This document shows positions 8,291-15,270 of a DNA stretch of 64,000 nt, in pieces (position 1 is the stretch's first letter; each line of letters begins with the position of its first letter). Both the position numbers and the translations under genes were made by a program. A model generated the notes under the pieces. That model saw only the letters and a program-made list of their open reading frames with translations, had not been told where the DNA came from and did no database searches. This stretch comes from Paenibacillus_I sp035510375 (GTDB taxonomy: Bacteria > Bacillota > Bacilli > Paenibacillales > Paenibacillaceae). The stretch lies in assembly GCF_035510375.1 (NCBI RefSeq), contig NZ_DATKHG010000036.1; one strand, 5' to 3'.

Positions 8291-8467
8291 CTATTTATAC
8301 ATCTGGTTCCATTCACTTAACTGATTTTTCAGTGATTCCCTTACCGACTCAGGTTCCAGGATTGGGTTTGCTCTCCAATCTGCTGATAAGCTGCTGCTAA
8401 CAAATTTGAAACGATTTTAACATGTAAACCAAGACACCGATAACGGTTGATACAAGTATTCAATCAT
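8291..8467 (-). pseudogene. Remnant of a small gene with an internal stop
   Basis: Minus strand reading from ATG 8467 gives MIEYLYQPLSVSWFTC, an in-frame TAA (8417-8419), then 41 well-formed codons (ADWRANPILEPESVRESL, ending NQLSEWNQMYK) to TAG. The second part looks like real protein sequence and is followed by a terminator-like hairpin. I do not know the family. It could also be unrelated noise in AT-rich DNA. Confidence 0.3.
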
Positions 8468-8554
8468 GCATTTCGTACGCCCTTGGCAGTACCCATTAGT
8501 TCACTTGTAGGGTATAATTGTAAATATAAAGCTTGAACAGGAGGTTGAAGTAAC

Positions 8555-8830
8555 ATGCATTTTAAACTTAAAGACCAAAATGGCAATATCATTAGTCCTT
8601 TTATTAATGCTGACCAAAAACCGGTCATTAGACTGAATGATAAAGAATACGAAATTATTGAGCCCTCCGACAACGATAATGACAACAATTTCATGTCTGC
8701 CCTCATAGCCGATTTTGATGTTGACCCGGAGATTCGGCAGATGATGGAAGAGTCCGAACGAGCGATTGAGAAGGGTCGGGTTTTCTCGACAAAACAAGTG
8801 ATTGAGATGATAAAAAACGGAGAAATCTAA
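8555..8830 (+). CDS. Putative antitoxin of a RelB/ParE-type toxin-antitoxin pair
   Basis: 91 residues, acidic, with a hydrophilic middle (DNDNDNN) and a C-terminal helix pair (EESERAIEKGRVFSTKQVIE) of the kind that wraps a ParE/RelE toxin. The family of the N-terminal part is not recognised. AGGAGG lies about 9 bases before the ATG. The stop codon overlaps the next ATG (TAATG), so the two genes are translationally coupled. One of the few plus-strand genes, in AT-rich DNA, which suggests acquisition by transfer. Assignment as antitoxin rests on gene order and acidity. Confidence 0.6.
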   Translation: MHFKLKDQNGNIISPFINADQKPVIRLNDKEYEIIEPSDNDNDNNFMSALIADFDVDPEIRQMMEESERAIEKGRVFSTKQVIEMIKNGEI

Positions 8831-9105
8831 TGAATGTCGAATGGACGGTTCCTGCCCTTAAGCGCATTTCTCAAATTAAGAGCAAGTATTTTTCAAATGA
8901 GGAAACTGATGAATACAAGATCAATTTAGTTAAGCGGATTGAAGAAAAAATACTGCGCACGGGAACCATTTTCAAATCTCGCCATTATAAAGACACCTTT
9001 ATCGTTTATATCGATCAATTCATTGTTTCATTCCGACCTTCTAAGGATGGTACAACATATACAATTACAGCGCTCAAACATGTGCGGCAAAATAAGAAAG
9101 CGTAA
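8830..9105 (+). CDS. ParE/RelE-superfamily toxin-like protein
   Basis: 91 residues, basic, the size of RelE/ParE toxins. The N-terminal strand and helix (VEWTVPALKRISQIKSKYF), the central helix (YKINLVKRIEEKIL) and the three C-terminal strands (RHYKDTFIVYIDQF, IVSFRPSKDG, YTITALKHVR) fit the fold. Family members either cut mRNA on the ribosome (RelE) or poison gyrase (ParE); the sequence does not tell me which. Overlaps its upstream partner by one base. Confidence 0.65.
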   Translation: MNVEWTVPALKRISQIKSKYFSNEETDEYKINLVKRIEEKILRTGTIFKSRHYKDTFIVYIDQFIVSFRPSKDGTTYTITALKHVRQNKKA

Positions 9106-9130
9106 AATGTCTTGATCGGGTGTGGATACG

Positions 9131-9256
9131 ATGCTATGGCATGAAGTTCGGAACAGTTACCCTAACCAATATCCAGAAGCCGATGAGATGTTGCTCGGAT
9201 GTCCAACTACCCACAGTCACGTTTTAAGAAAAACCGTCAGGGAAACAACGCCCTGA
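9131..9256 (+). pseudogene. Fragment related to the 14868 gene N-terminus
   Basis: Reading from ATG 9131 gives MLWHEVRNSYPNQY and then unrelated residues to a stop inside the degU-side terminator. The opening matches MRWEEVREQFPDEW of the intact gene at 14868-15125 in pattern (W-x-EVR-x-x-aromatic-P). It looks like a truncated copy of the same family left next to the toxin-antitoxin pair. The match is only about 13 residues. Confidence 0.35.
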
Positions 9257-9260
9257 CGGT
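9233..9260 (-). terminator. Terminator of the degS-degU transcript
   Basis: Perfect 10-bp stem (ACCGTCAGGG 9233-9242 with CCCTGACGGT 9251-9260) and 8-base loop. T-rich sequence lies on both sides, so it can also stop the convergent toxin-antitoxin message from the plus strand. It directly follows the small zinc-ribbon gene. Confidence 0.85.
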
Positions 9261-9264
9261 CCTT

Positions 9265-9411
9265 TTACGTTTTGCGCACATCTGAAATGTTGTACTCGTA
9301 TCCGTGGACACCGTTGTAGTGCTCCGGGTACATGGAACCTCCACAGGCTTCGCACGTGAACTGCGGCGGCACAGCAGGGACTTGTACGGTACCATTTTCA
9401 AATCGTGGCAT
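9265..9411 (-). CDS. Small protein with one CxxC, downstream of degU
   Basis: 48 codons, ATG 9411 to TAA 9265. The product opens MPRFENGTVQVPAVPPQF, continues with a single CEAC pair and GGSMYPEHY, and ends EYNISDVRKT. Proline and aromatic spacing, the Cys pair and a terminator 5 bases after the stop support a real gene. An in-frame stop lies two codons before the ATG, fixing the start, although only GAAGG abutting the ATG is available as ribosome-binding site. A single Cys pair could bind metal only as a dimer or with His residues (two are present). Function unknown. Confidence 0.5.
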   Translation of the reverse strand: MPRFENGTVQVPAVPPQFTCEACGGSMYPEHYNGVHGYEYNISDVRKT

Positions 9412-9501
9412 CCTTCACACACCATGAGTTTGAAACCGTCCCTCCCCGAAGAAGGAGGTGACGGTTCCCGATCCGCATTCATCATTTTACCTAAACAACC
9501 G

Positions 9502-10227
9502 TTACAGCGTGACCCATCCGTTCTTGATCGAATGGATGACCGCTTGCGTCCGGTCGTCCACTTCCATTTTCTGCAGGATGCTGCTGACATGGTTTTTGAC
9601 CGTTTTCTCGCTGATATACAGGTATTCCCCGATCGTCTTGTTGCTCTTGCCCTCCGCCATCAAACGAAGCACATCCGCCTCGCGCCGCGTAAGCGGATTG
9701 TTGTCGCCCGCGATGAATTTCACGCCGGCCTCCTTCGTGGCGGCGGCGCCGGACACGACGCCGATTTCATCCAGGTAGGTCATTCGGCGCAGCTGGTTGA
9801 TGAGCTTGCCCGTCACCTTCGGGTGGATATAAGCGTGCCCGCTCACAACCGAGCGAATGGCGTTAACCAGCGACTCCGCCTCCATATCTTTCAGCAGGTA
9901 GCCCGAAGCGCCTTTGCGCAGCGTCTCGAAAACATAGCTTTCATCGTCGTGAATCGATAAAATAAGCACCTTCACTTCCGGGAAAATATCGCGCAGCCGC
10001 TCGGTCGCCGCAACGCCGTTCTCGATCGGCATGTTGATGTCCATCAGCACGACTTCCGGCTTCGTATGATTGCAGAATTCAAGCACCTGGATGCCGTCGC
10101 CGCACTCGCCGATAACCTCCAGGTCGTCTTCCATATTTAAAATTCGCTTCAAGCCTTCACGGAAAAGCTGATGGTCGTCGGCGATCAGCACCTTGATTTT
10201 ACGATTGCCTGCAGGCTTTTGGTCCAT
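9502..10227 (-). CDS. degU: Response regulator DegU
   Basis: 241 residues. Receiver domain with acidic pair D17-D18 (IADDHQ), phosphorylated Asp63 (VVLMDINMP) and Lys in LLKDMEAE. The C-terminal NarL/LuxR-type HTH is LTRREADVLRLMAEGKS...ISEKTVKNHVSSIL. DegU controls secreted enzymes, competence, motility and biofilm genes in Bacillus according to its phosphorylation level. It follows degS after 8 bases, so both are on one message. There is a roughly 20-residue insertion between the domains (EIGVVSGAAATKEAG) relative to a minimal linker; otherwise it is standard. Confidence 0.95.
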   Translation of the reverse strand: MDQKPAGNRKIKVLIADDHQLFREGLKRILNMEDDLEVIGECGDGIQVLEFCNHTKPEVVLMDINMPIENGVAATERLRDIFPEVKVLILSIHDDESYVFETLRKGASGYLLKDMEAESLVNAIRSVVSGHAYIHPKVTGKLINQLRRMTYLDEIGVVSGAAATKEAGVKFIAGDNNPLTRREADVLRLMAEGKSNKTIGEYLYISEKTVKNHVSSILQKMEVDDRTQAVIHSIKNGWVTL

Positions 10228-10235
10228 CTCGTCAT

Positions 10236-11429
10236 CTACTCCTTTCGCTGCTCAGCGTTGACGGGAATATGAATCGCGATCTTCGTTCCCTCTCCGATTG
10301 TCGATTCGATCTCCATCCTCCCTTCCAACAGCTCCACCCGCTCGCGCATTCCGATCAAGCCGAAATGGGAGCTGTCCTTCGCCTTGGCTTCGATCAAGTC
10401 GGCATGAAAACCGGCACCGTTGTCGTGAACAACGATTTTGACCCTATCCGGCTGGTACGTGATTTCCAATGAGACGAAAGTAGGATCGGCGTGCTTCATC
10501 GCATTCGTATAAGCTTCCTGCACCAACCGGTAGATCCCCGCTTCCATGGCGGAGGGCAGGCGGATTTCCCGTCCGACCGTCTCGAATAGGGTGCGGATTC
10601 TCGTTTTTTCTTCAAAGTCCTGCACATATTTGCGGAGCGTGGGCACAAGTCCCAGATCGTCCAAGGCCATCGGTCGCAGATTGAAAATAATTTTCCTGAT
10701 TTCCTCGAGGCCTTTGCGGACTTGCCTTTTCAAATCTATTAATTCGTCCTGCACCAATCTGAATTCCTGCTTGGCCAGCATTCTTTCGGCAATTTCCGTC
10801 CTAAGCACTAAGTTGGCAAGCGATTGGGCGGGACCGTCGTGTATTTCCCGCGCAATCCGCTTCCTTTCTTCCTCTTGCGCCAAAATAATCTTGAGCCCGA
10901 TCAACTGGCGGTTTTTGGCGGATTCGAGAATACGGGTCACCTGGTTCAAATCGCCCGATAAATAATCCAGCACGACATTGATCTGAGAGCTGATCGTTTC
11001 CGCCCTCTCGATCGAAAGCTCGACATTTTTGACCCTTTTCTGCAAATCGTCGCGGCGCGCCTTTAAATACGCTTCCTTCTCGCGGAATACCATCAGGTCG
11101 AGTTGAAGCTGTGTCGCCGTCTCGTACGCCGATTTGATGTCTGCTTCCTTGTAACGGATGAAATCCTTGCTCACTTCGGTAAGGCGGATCCGAGCGCGGC
11201 GGTAATCGAGCTCCAGCTGATCGACTTTGTCGATCGTCTCGGCCGTCTCCTTCATGACCGATTCCAGCTCCCGGCTGATCTTCAGCAATTCCTCGCGCGC
11301 GGATTCCGCGATTTCAAAGATTTGATATTTGCTTTCTTCCATCACGTTAATCGCGTTTTTGATGACGCGGTCGATGTCGTTTACTCGATAATCCACGGAA
11401 TCAGCCACACCACCCGAATCAGCGTTCAC
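10236..11429 (-). CDS. degS: Sensor histidine kinase DegS
   Basis: 397 residues, cytoplasmic, no membrane helix. The first 180 residues are long coiled-coil helices (sensor part, DUF-type DegS domain). The HisKA_3 dimerisation motif follows with phospho-acceptor His197 (REIHDGPAQ), then a HATPase domain with N (EAYTNAMKHA), G1 (VHDNGAGF) and G2 (HFGLIGMRERV). It phosphorylates and dephosphorylates DegU. The annotated start is a GTG at 11429 with a poor ribosome-binding site; a GTG eleven codons later (in DSVDYR) is an alternative. Confidence 0.95.
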   Translation of the reverse strand: MNADSGGVADSVDYRVNDIDRVIKNAINVMEESKYQIFEIAESAREELLKISRELESVMKETAETIDKVDQLELDYRRARIRLTEVSKDFIRYKEADIKSAYETATQLQLDLMVFREKEAYLKARRDDLQKRVKNVELSIERAETISSQINVVLDYLSGDLNQVTRILESAKNRQLIGLKIILAQEEERKRIAREIHDGPAQSLANLVLRTEIAERMLAKQEFRLVQDELIDLKRQVRKGLEEIRKIIFNLRPMALDDLGLVPTLRKYVQDFEEKTRIRTLFETVGREIRLPSAMEAGIYRLVQEAYTNAMKHADPTFVSLEITYQPDRVKIVVHDNGAGFHADLIEAKAKDSSHFGLIGMRERVELLEGRMEIESTIGEGTKIAIHIPVNAEQRKE

Positions 11430-11474
11430 TAACTAACCACTACTATATCATAAAACAAAACAAAGCCGCCTTAC

Positions 11475-14240
11475 TCATCGAATGGTAATTGTTTTAGTTT
11501 TTCCGTCCCATGCGACATCCAGGCCCAATTGCTCAGAGACGAGCCTCAGCGGGACCAGTGTCCGGCCGCCGCGCACGATAGGCGCCGCCGTTACCGGCTT
11601 GCGTTCCCCGTTCAGCACGAGGTCGCCGCGGCCGAGCCACATGTCGAGCAGCTTGCCTCCGCGCAGCGCGGTCACGCGCTTGGCGGTCTGATCCCAGCCG
11701 ACTTGGCCGCCCATCGCGTCGGCCACGAAACGGAACGGCAGATAGGTTACACCGTTCAACGCGAGCGGGGCCACGTCAAGCTTAACCGCTGCGCCGTCGA
11801 CAACAGCCGACTTGCGGCCCAGCGTCAGCACGATTTCGGCATTGCTCACCGGCGCGGCCGGGGCCGCGGTTTGCAGCGTCAGATTGTCGAACGCCAGCTC
11901 GCCGGACAGCGCCCGCTCGTCCTGTCCTTCCTTGAGGGTGGCGATGTACAAGCTTTTCAGCTTGATCGGATAGTTCATGGCATACGCCGTAAAATCGGCC
12001 TTGACCGTCTTCCATCCGGTCCAGTCGACCGACTTCGCCAAATCGACCATAAATTCCTTGCCCGCCGCATCGACCACGGTCGCGCGCAGCAGGTTACGGC
12101 TGTCGTCGCCGTACACATCCAGCGTCATCCCGGTCGGATTGTCCGGCAAAGCGACGCCGGTGCCGTTGAATACGGCATAGGCCGCTTTCGTCCGGTTCTC
12201 GGCGCTCGTCGAGAAATCGTAACGCAGCTGGAGCGCATTGGAGCCGTCGCCGCCGGGCAGGCCGCCGACCATGTCGACGGTACTCGTTACCGCAGCGGGC
12301 ACGGAAGCGGATGTGATGCCGTAAGCCGGGCTCTCGAAGCGCTCGAACGCCTTGTCGATGCTGCCTGTCGCAAAAGGAAGCACCGCCGAGTAACCGTCGT
12401 ATCGCGCAATCGCATAGCCGCCCGTTGCGCCGGACTTGACCGCATCGACGCGGATGGAGCCGTTCTGCACGCTGCCCGTGAAGCCGCGAAGCTCCCAATC
12501 GACGGAGCCGGCCGGAATCGTATAGGCCGAGCCGTCGTCAAGCGTCGCTTTCACGGGAACATCCACAACCGCGCCCGCCTTCAGCTCGGCAGGGCCAGCT
12601 TCGATGCTCATTTTCACGATTCTGCTCTCTCCGATAATCTCGATCGGCAGCTTGTCCGAGCCTGGGCCGGACTTGACCGTCAGCGTCGCCCGCCCCGGCG
12701 CGGCCGCCGTCAGAACGCCGCCCGACAGCTTGCCGACCGCCGGCTTGTCCAGGCTCCATTGCGCCGCGATCCCTGCCGGATCGATCGGATTGAAATACGT
12801 GTCGTACGCCTTCAAGGCGTATTCGGTCTGCTCGCCGATGAAGAGCACGCCTTTCCCGCTCGCTTTAATGCCTTTGAGCGTGCCTTGCGGCGCGTTCGTA
12901 TAGACGCCGATCCCATTCACGACCGGACGTTGATAGGTGCCGGCGCTTCCGTCCTCAGTCGGGTGGGACAGCTTCGCGTCGAATTCGCCAAGCGGCCGGT
13001 CGATCATCGTCGTGGAACCGCCGCCGTCCAGATTGATGCCTTTCCAGACGCCCAGCGCCGCCATCGTCCGCTGCAGCTCGGCAAGCGTCATGCCCGCGCT
13101 GACGCTGCTGTCCTCCACCGTGATCAGGTAAGCGGTCTTGTTGTCCTTCGAATAGCCGACCGCCGTGCGCGCTCTGCCGGATGAGGGGCTCAGGCTGCCC
13201 GTATTGCGCGAGAATGAAGACGGCTTGCCCTCGTTGACCAGTATCGTATGGCCGCCGACCATCATCCGGAACGATGACGGAGCGAACGTTTGGCCCGAGG
13301 TGGCCGATTTCAATTGCAGGTCCGAGGTTATGGCCGTGCCGACCGTCAACTGTTCGCGAATGAACGCCGCCGCCGTTCCATGTCCGCGCAAAATATACCC
13401 GTTCGCCGGCGGCTGCACGTTCAGCGTCGCGTTGTCGGCAACTTGCGTCACCACGCCGTCCACGACAAGCGCTTCAGTGGGCGTGCTGGCGCTGCTCGCC
13501 GTGTTCGGCCGCTCGGCCGCCGTCCATGCATCGGTGTACATATGTAATGCATTCACATGGCTGTAGCCGCCGTCCGGTTCCGTGCGGTAAGCCGCTTCAT
13601 TAAGCCCCGCCAGCTTGAATTCCGCCCCGCCGGCCGTCCTTACCGAGCCTTCCACCGTAAACCGGTCGATCATCGGCGTCCGGTCGGCCGTCACGGCGAA
13701 CATGAACATGCCCCCCAACTGTCTCGGGCTCTTTATCAGTTCTCCGCTCATGATTTCCGCGCCGAAAGGCACCGCCTCCGCGCTTGCCGTATCGAAGAAG
13801 TCGGCGTTAATGCCGGCTACCGCCCCCGTTTCCTTCACCATGGAGGACACCGGCGCCTTGCCCGGCAGCGTGCCTCCATTGCCGTTCATCGCATTCAATG
13901 AAATATAAGGATTCGTCAAATCGATCTCGATGGCATGCACGAGCGAGGTGACCGGCGTGCCGCCCCGCACCCCGGACCACAAGTAGTCCCTTCGTACCGC
14001 CCCGGATGTGATGATATTTTCGGATACCGCCGTCAGCTTCGACTCCTCCGCATTAGCGGCCGCTACAGCCGCCGCCGCGCCCGCGCCGCCGTCCCCGCTC
14101 GCCCAAGCCTTTCCCATGGCCGCAGGCTGCAGCAGCAGCGTGCCCCCAATGACCCATACCAGCACGTTTCTCAGCGGACGACGGTCGTTCGCTCGTCCCG
14201 TTCGTCCGGTTTTCCGGTTGCCGTGAATCGTTCTTCGCAT
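11475..14240 (-). CDS. Secreted phosphodiester glycosidase (NAGPA)-domain protein with copper amine oxidase-like C-terminus
   Basis: 921 residues, exported. N-terminal basic stretch and hydrophobic signal (VLVWVIGGTLLLQPAAMG, about 26-44). NAGPA domain about 90-455, with GINADFF, the conserved KGINLDGGGSTTM and VNGIGVYTN. Ig-like strands and a carbohydrate-binding-like region about 460-800 follow. The C-terminal stalk domain (about 805-921) carries two copies of the motif YLPFRFVADAMGG / LVPLRLVSEQLG. NAGPA domains remove GlcNAc from phosphodiesters; here the likely target is a cell-wall or capsular polymer. The stalk domain is common in Paenibacillus surface proteins. It stands alone between degS and the retropepsin pair. 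Confidence 0.85.
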   Translation of the reverse strand: MRRTIHGNRKTGRTGRANDRRPLRNVLVWVIGGTLLLQPAAMGKAWASGDGGAGAAAAVAAANAEESKLTAVSENIITSGAVRRDYLWSGVRGGTPVTSLVHAIEIDLTNPYISLNAMNGNGGTLPGKAPVSSMVKETGAVAGINADFFDTASAEAVPFGAEIMSGELIKSPRQLGGMFMFAVTADRTPMIDRFTVEGSVRTAGGAEFKLAGLNEAAYRTEPDGGYSHVNALHMYTDAWTAAERPNTASSASTPTEALVVDGVVTQVADNATLNVQPPANGYILRGHGTAAAFIREQLTVGTAITSDLQLKSATSGQTFAPSSFRMMVGGHTILVNEGKPSSFSRNTGSLSPSSGRARTAVGYSKDNKTAYLITVEDSSVSAGMTLAELQRTMAALGVWKGINLDGGGSTTMIDRPLGEFDAKLSHPTEDGSAGTYQRPVVNGIGVYTNAPQGTLKGIKASGKGVLFIGEQTEYALKAYDTYFNPIDPAGIAAQWSLDKPAVGKLSGGVLTAAAPGRATLTVKSGPGSDKLPIEIIGESRIVKMSIEAGPAELKAGAVVDVPVKATLDDGSAYTIPAGSVDWELRGFTGSVQNGSIRVDAVKSGATGGYAIARYDGYSAVLPFATGSIDKAFERFESPAYGITSASVPAAVTSTVDMVGGLPGGDGSNALQLRYDFSTSAENRTKAAYAVFNGTGVALPDNPTGMTLDVYGDDSRNLLRATVVDAAGKEFMVDLAKSVDWTGWKTVKADFTAYAMNYPIKLKSLYIATLKEGQDERALSGELAFDNLTLQTAAPAAPVSNAEIVLTLGRKSAVVDGAAVKLDVAPLALNGVTYLPFRFVADAMGGQVGWDQTAKRVTALRGGKLLDMWLGRGDLVLNGERKPVTAAPIVRGGRTLVPLRLVSEQLGLDVAWDGKTKTITIR

Positions 14241-14373
14241 CGTTCTATGATCTCTCCCATCTGAAAGTCTACTAGTAATAGACTCCTAGACAGGTCGAAA
14301 AGTTACGGAAAATGAGAATATCTTAAGATTGCTGCTGTCGAAGAGTGTGCGGCGAGCGTTGGGAGGCACATGT

Positions 14374-14409
14374 AATAAGACCCCAACCACGTGTGGTCGG
14401 GGTCTTATT
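14374..14409 (-). terminator. Long perfect hairpin terminator
   Basis: AATAAGACCCC (14374-14384) pairs exactly with GGGGTCTTATT (14399-14409), and the inner ACCAC/GTGGT extends the stem. It follows the retropepsin-like gene on the minus strand. Confidence 0.7.
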
Positions 14410-14487
14410 TAGGGAGGCAAAACGCGATGTGGCAAATCCACAATTCGCAGATCCGTGCTGCTCTGAATTTGGGGCGGTTCCGTACTG

Positions 14488-14871
14488 TCACCCCTGCACT
14501 GTAATTCGCAAATCCTTGGAGTCTATAATCAGATTGGCGGCCCGAATAAAATCAAATCCCAGAATCCCATCGATTTGCATTCCATAGTTCATATCACCAA
14601 TCTCCACTTCAAATCCCTCCAGCGAAGCTTCCCCGATTCGTACAAAATCAAAGCGCTTCGAATAAACGATCTCCACACCGCCTACCCCTCTAATCCTATT
14701 CAGAAAATCTCCTGGTTCTACCCGAACGTCAATCTCATTTACAACATCTGCATTAAAAATCGTCCCTGCCGAACCTGTATCAAGCAGTACATGCTTCAGC
14801 AGAAGCTCTCTGTCTCGGTAACAGACGGTTAAAGTAACAAAGGGCAATCCGCATCTCAAATCTATATTCAT
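14488..14871 (-). CDS. Retropepsin-like (clan AA) aspartic protease
   Basis: 127 residues, about the size of one retroviral protease lobe, which works as a homodimer. Catalytic motif LLDTGSAGTIF (Asp32) and the second conserved hydrophobic-Gly segment IDGILGFDFIRAANLIID are both present, as in the pepsin-like half-fold. No signal peptide, so cytoplasmic. Its ATG overlaps the stop of the preceding gene by four bases (ATGA), so the pair is coupled. The substrate is unknown; bacterial members of this family are mostly uncharacterised. Confidence 0.8.
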   Translation of the reverse strand: MNIDLRCGLPFVTLTVCYRDRELLLKHVLLDTGSAGTIFNADVVNEIDVRVEPGDFLNRIRGVGGVEIVYSKRFDFVRIGEASLEGFEVEIGDMNYGMQIDGILGFDFIRAANLIIDSKDLRITVQG

Positions 14872-15125
14872 CTAGGCCCGCGCACCCCGGCCCATTTCTC
14901 GCGTAGTTGCAGCGTTACTCGGGAAGTATGAAAAAAACCATACTCCCTGTTCGGTTTCTCCCGATGCAACTCGTAGTATCGCTTCATGGCGACTTTAGAA
15001 TCGTCAAATCGGTCAATAACAGCTACTTCATCAATGAAGCAGTAACCATCTTCGGAACGTAAGGCCAAAGCTTCGCAAACGACCCATTCATCAGGAAATT
15101 GTTCCCGCACTTCTTCCCAACGCAT
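14868..15125 (-). CDS. Conserved small protein paired with a retropepsin
   Basis: 85 residues, mixed alpha/beta, no membrane helix or signal. Begins MRWEEVREQFPDEW and contains EVAVIDRFDD and EYGFFHTSR. I do not know a function. It is the first gene of a two-gene unit with the protease at 14488, with GGAGG before its ATG and an extended -10 promoter upstream. A fragment with the same opening pattern lies next to the toxin-antitoxin pair at 9131. It could be the protease substrate or regulator, but that is inference from pairing only. Confidence 0.7.
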   Translation of the reverse strand: MRWEEVREQFPDEWVVCEALALRSEDGYCFIDEVAVIDRFDDSKVAMKRYYELHREKPNREYGFFHTSRVTLQLREKWAGVRGPR

Positions 15126-15158
15126 ATCGCCACCTCCGAACAGAATTTTGTTACCTTA

Positions 15159-15167
15159 ATTATATCA
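15159..15167 (-). promoter_or_regulatory. Extended -10 promoter of the retropepsin pair
   Basis: Minus strand TGATATAAT, meaning a perfect TATAAT (15159-15164) with TG one base upstream. No good -35 is seen. It lies about 35 bases before the ATG at 15125. Confidence 0.5.
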
Positions 15168-15270
15168 TATTAAAATCCCATTCGGACTAAGTTTCGACCT
15201 GGTCACATCCCTGCCGAATTCGCATCAGGGAGCACGCATCCCAAAGCTCCGCCGCCGTCCCATCAACCAT

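Larger units (their letters stand above)
8159..8554. other. AT-rich intergenic stretch with gene remnants
   Basis: About 400 bases without an intact gene. It holds a short hairpin at 8262-8280, a minus-strand gene remnant (8291-8467), and the start region of the toxin-antitoxin pair with TATAAT at 8513-8518. Base composition is distinctly AT-richer than the surrounding chromosome. Confidence 0.5.
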
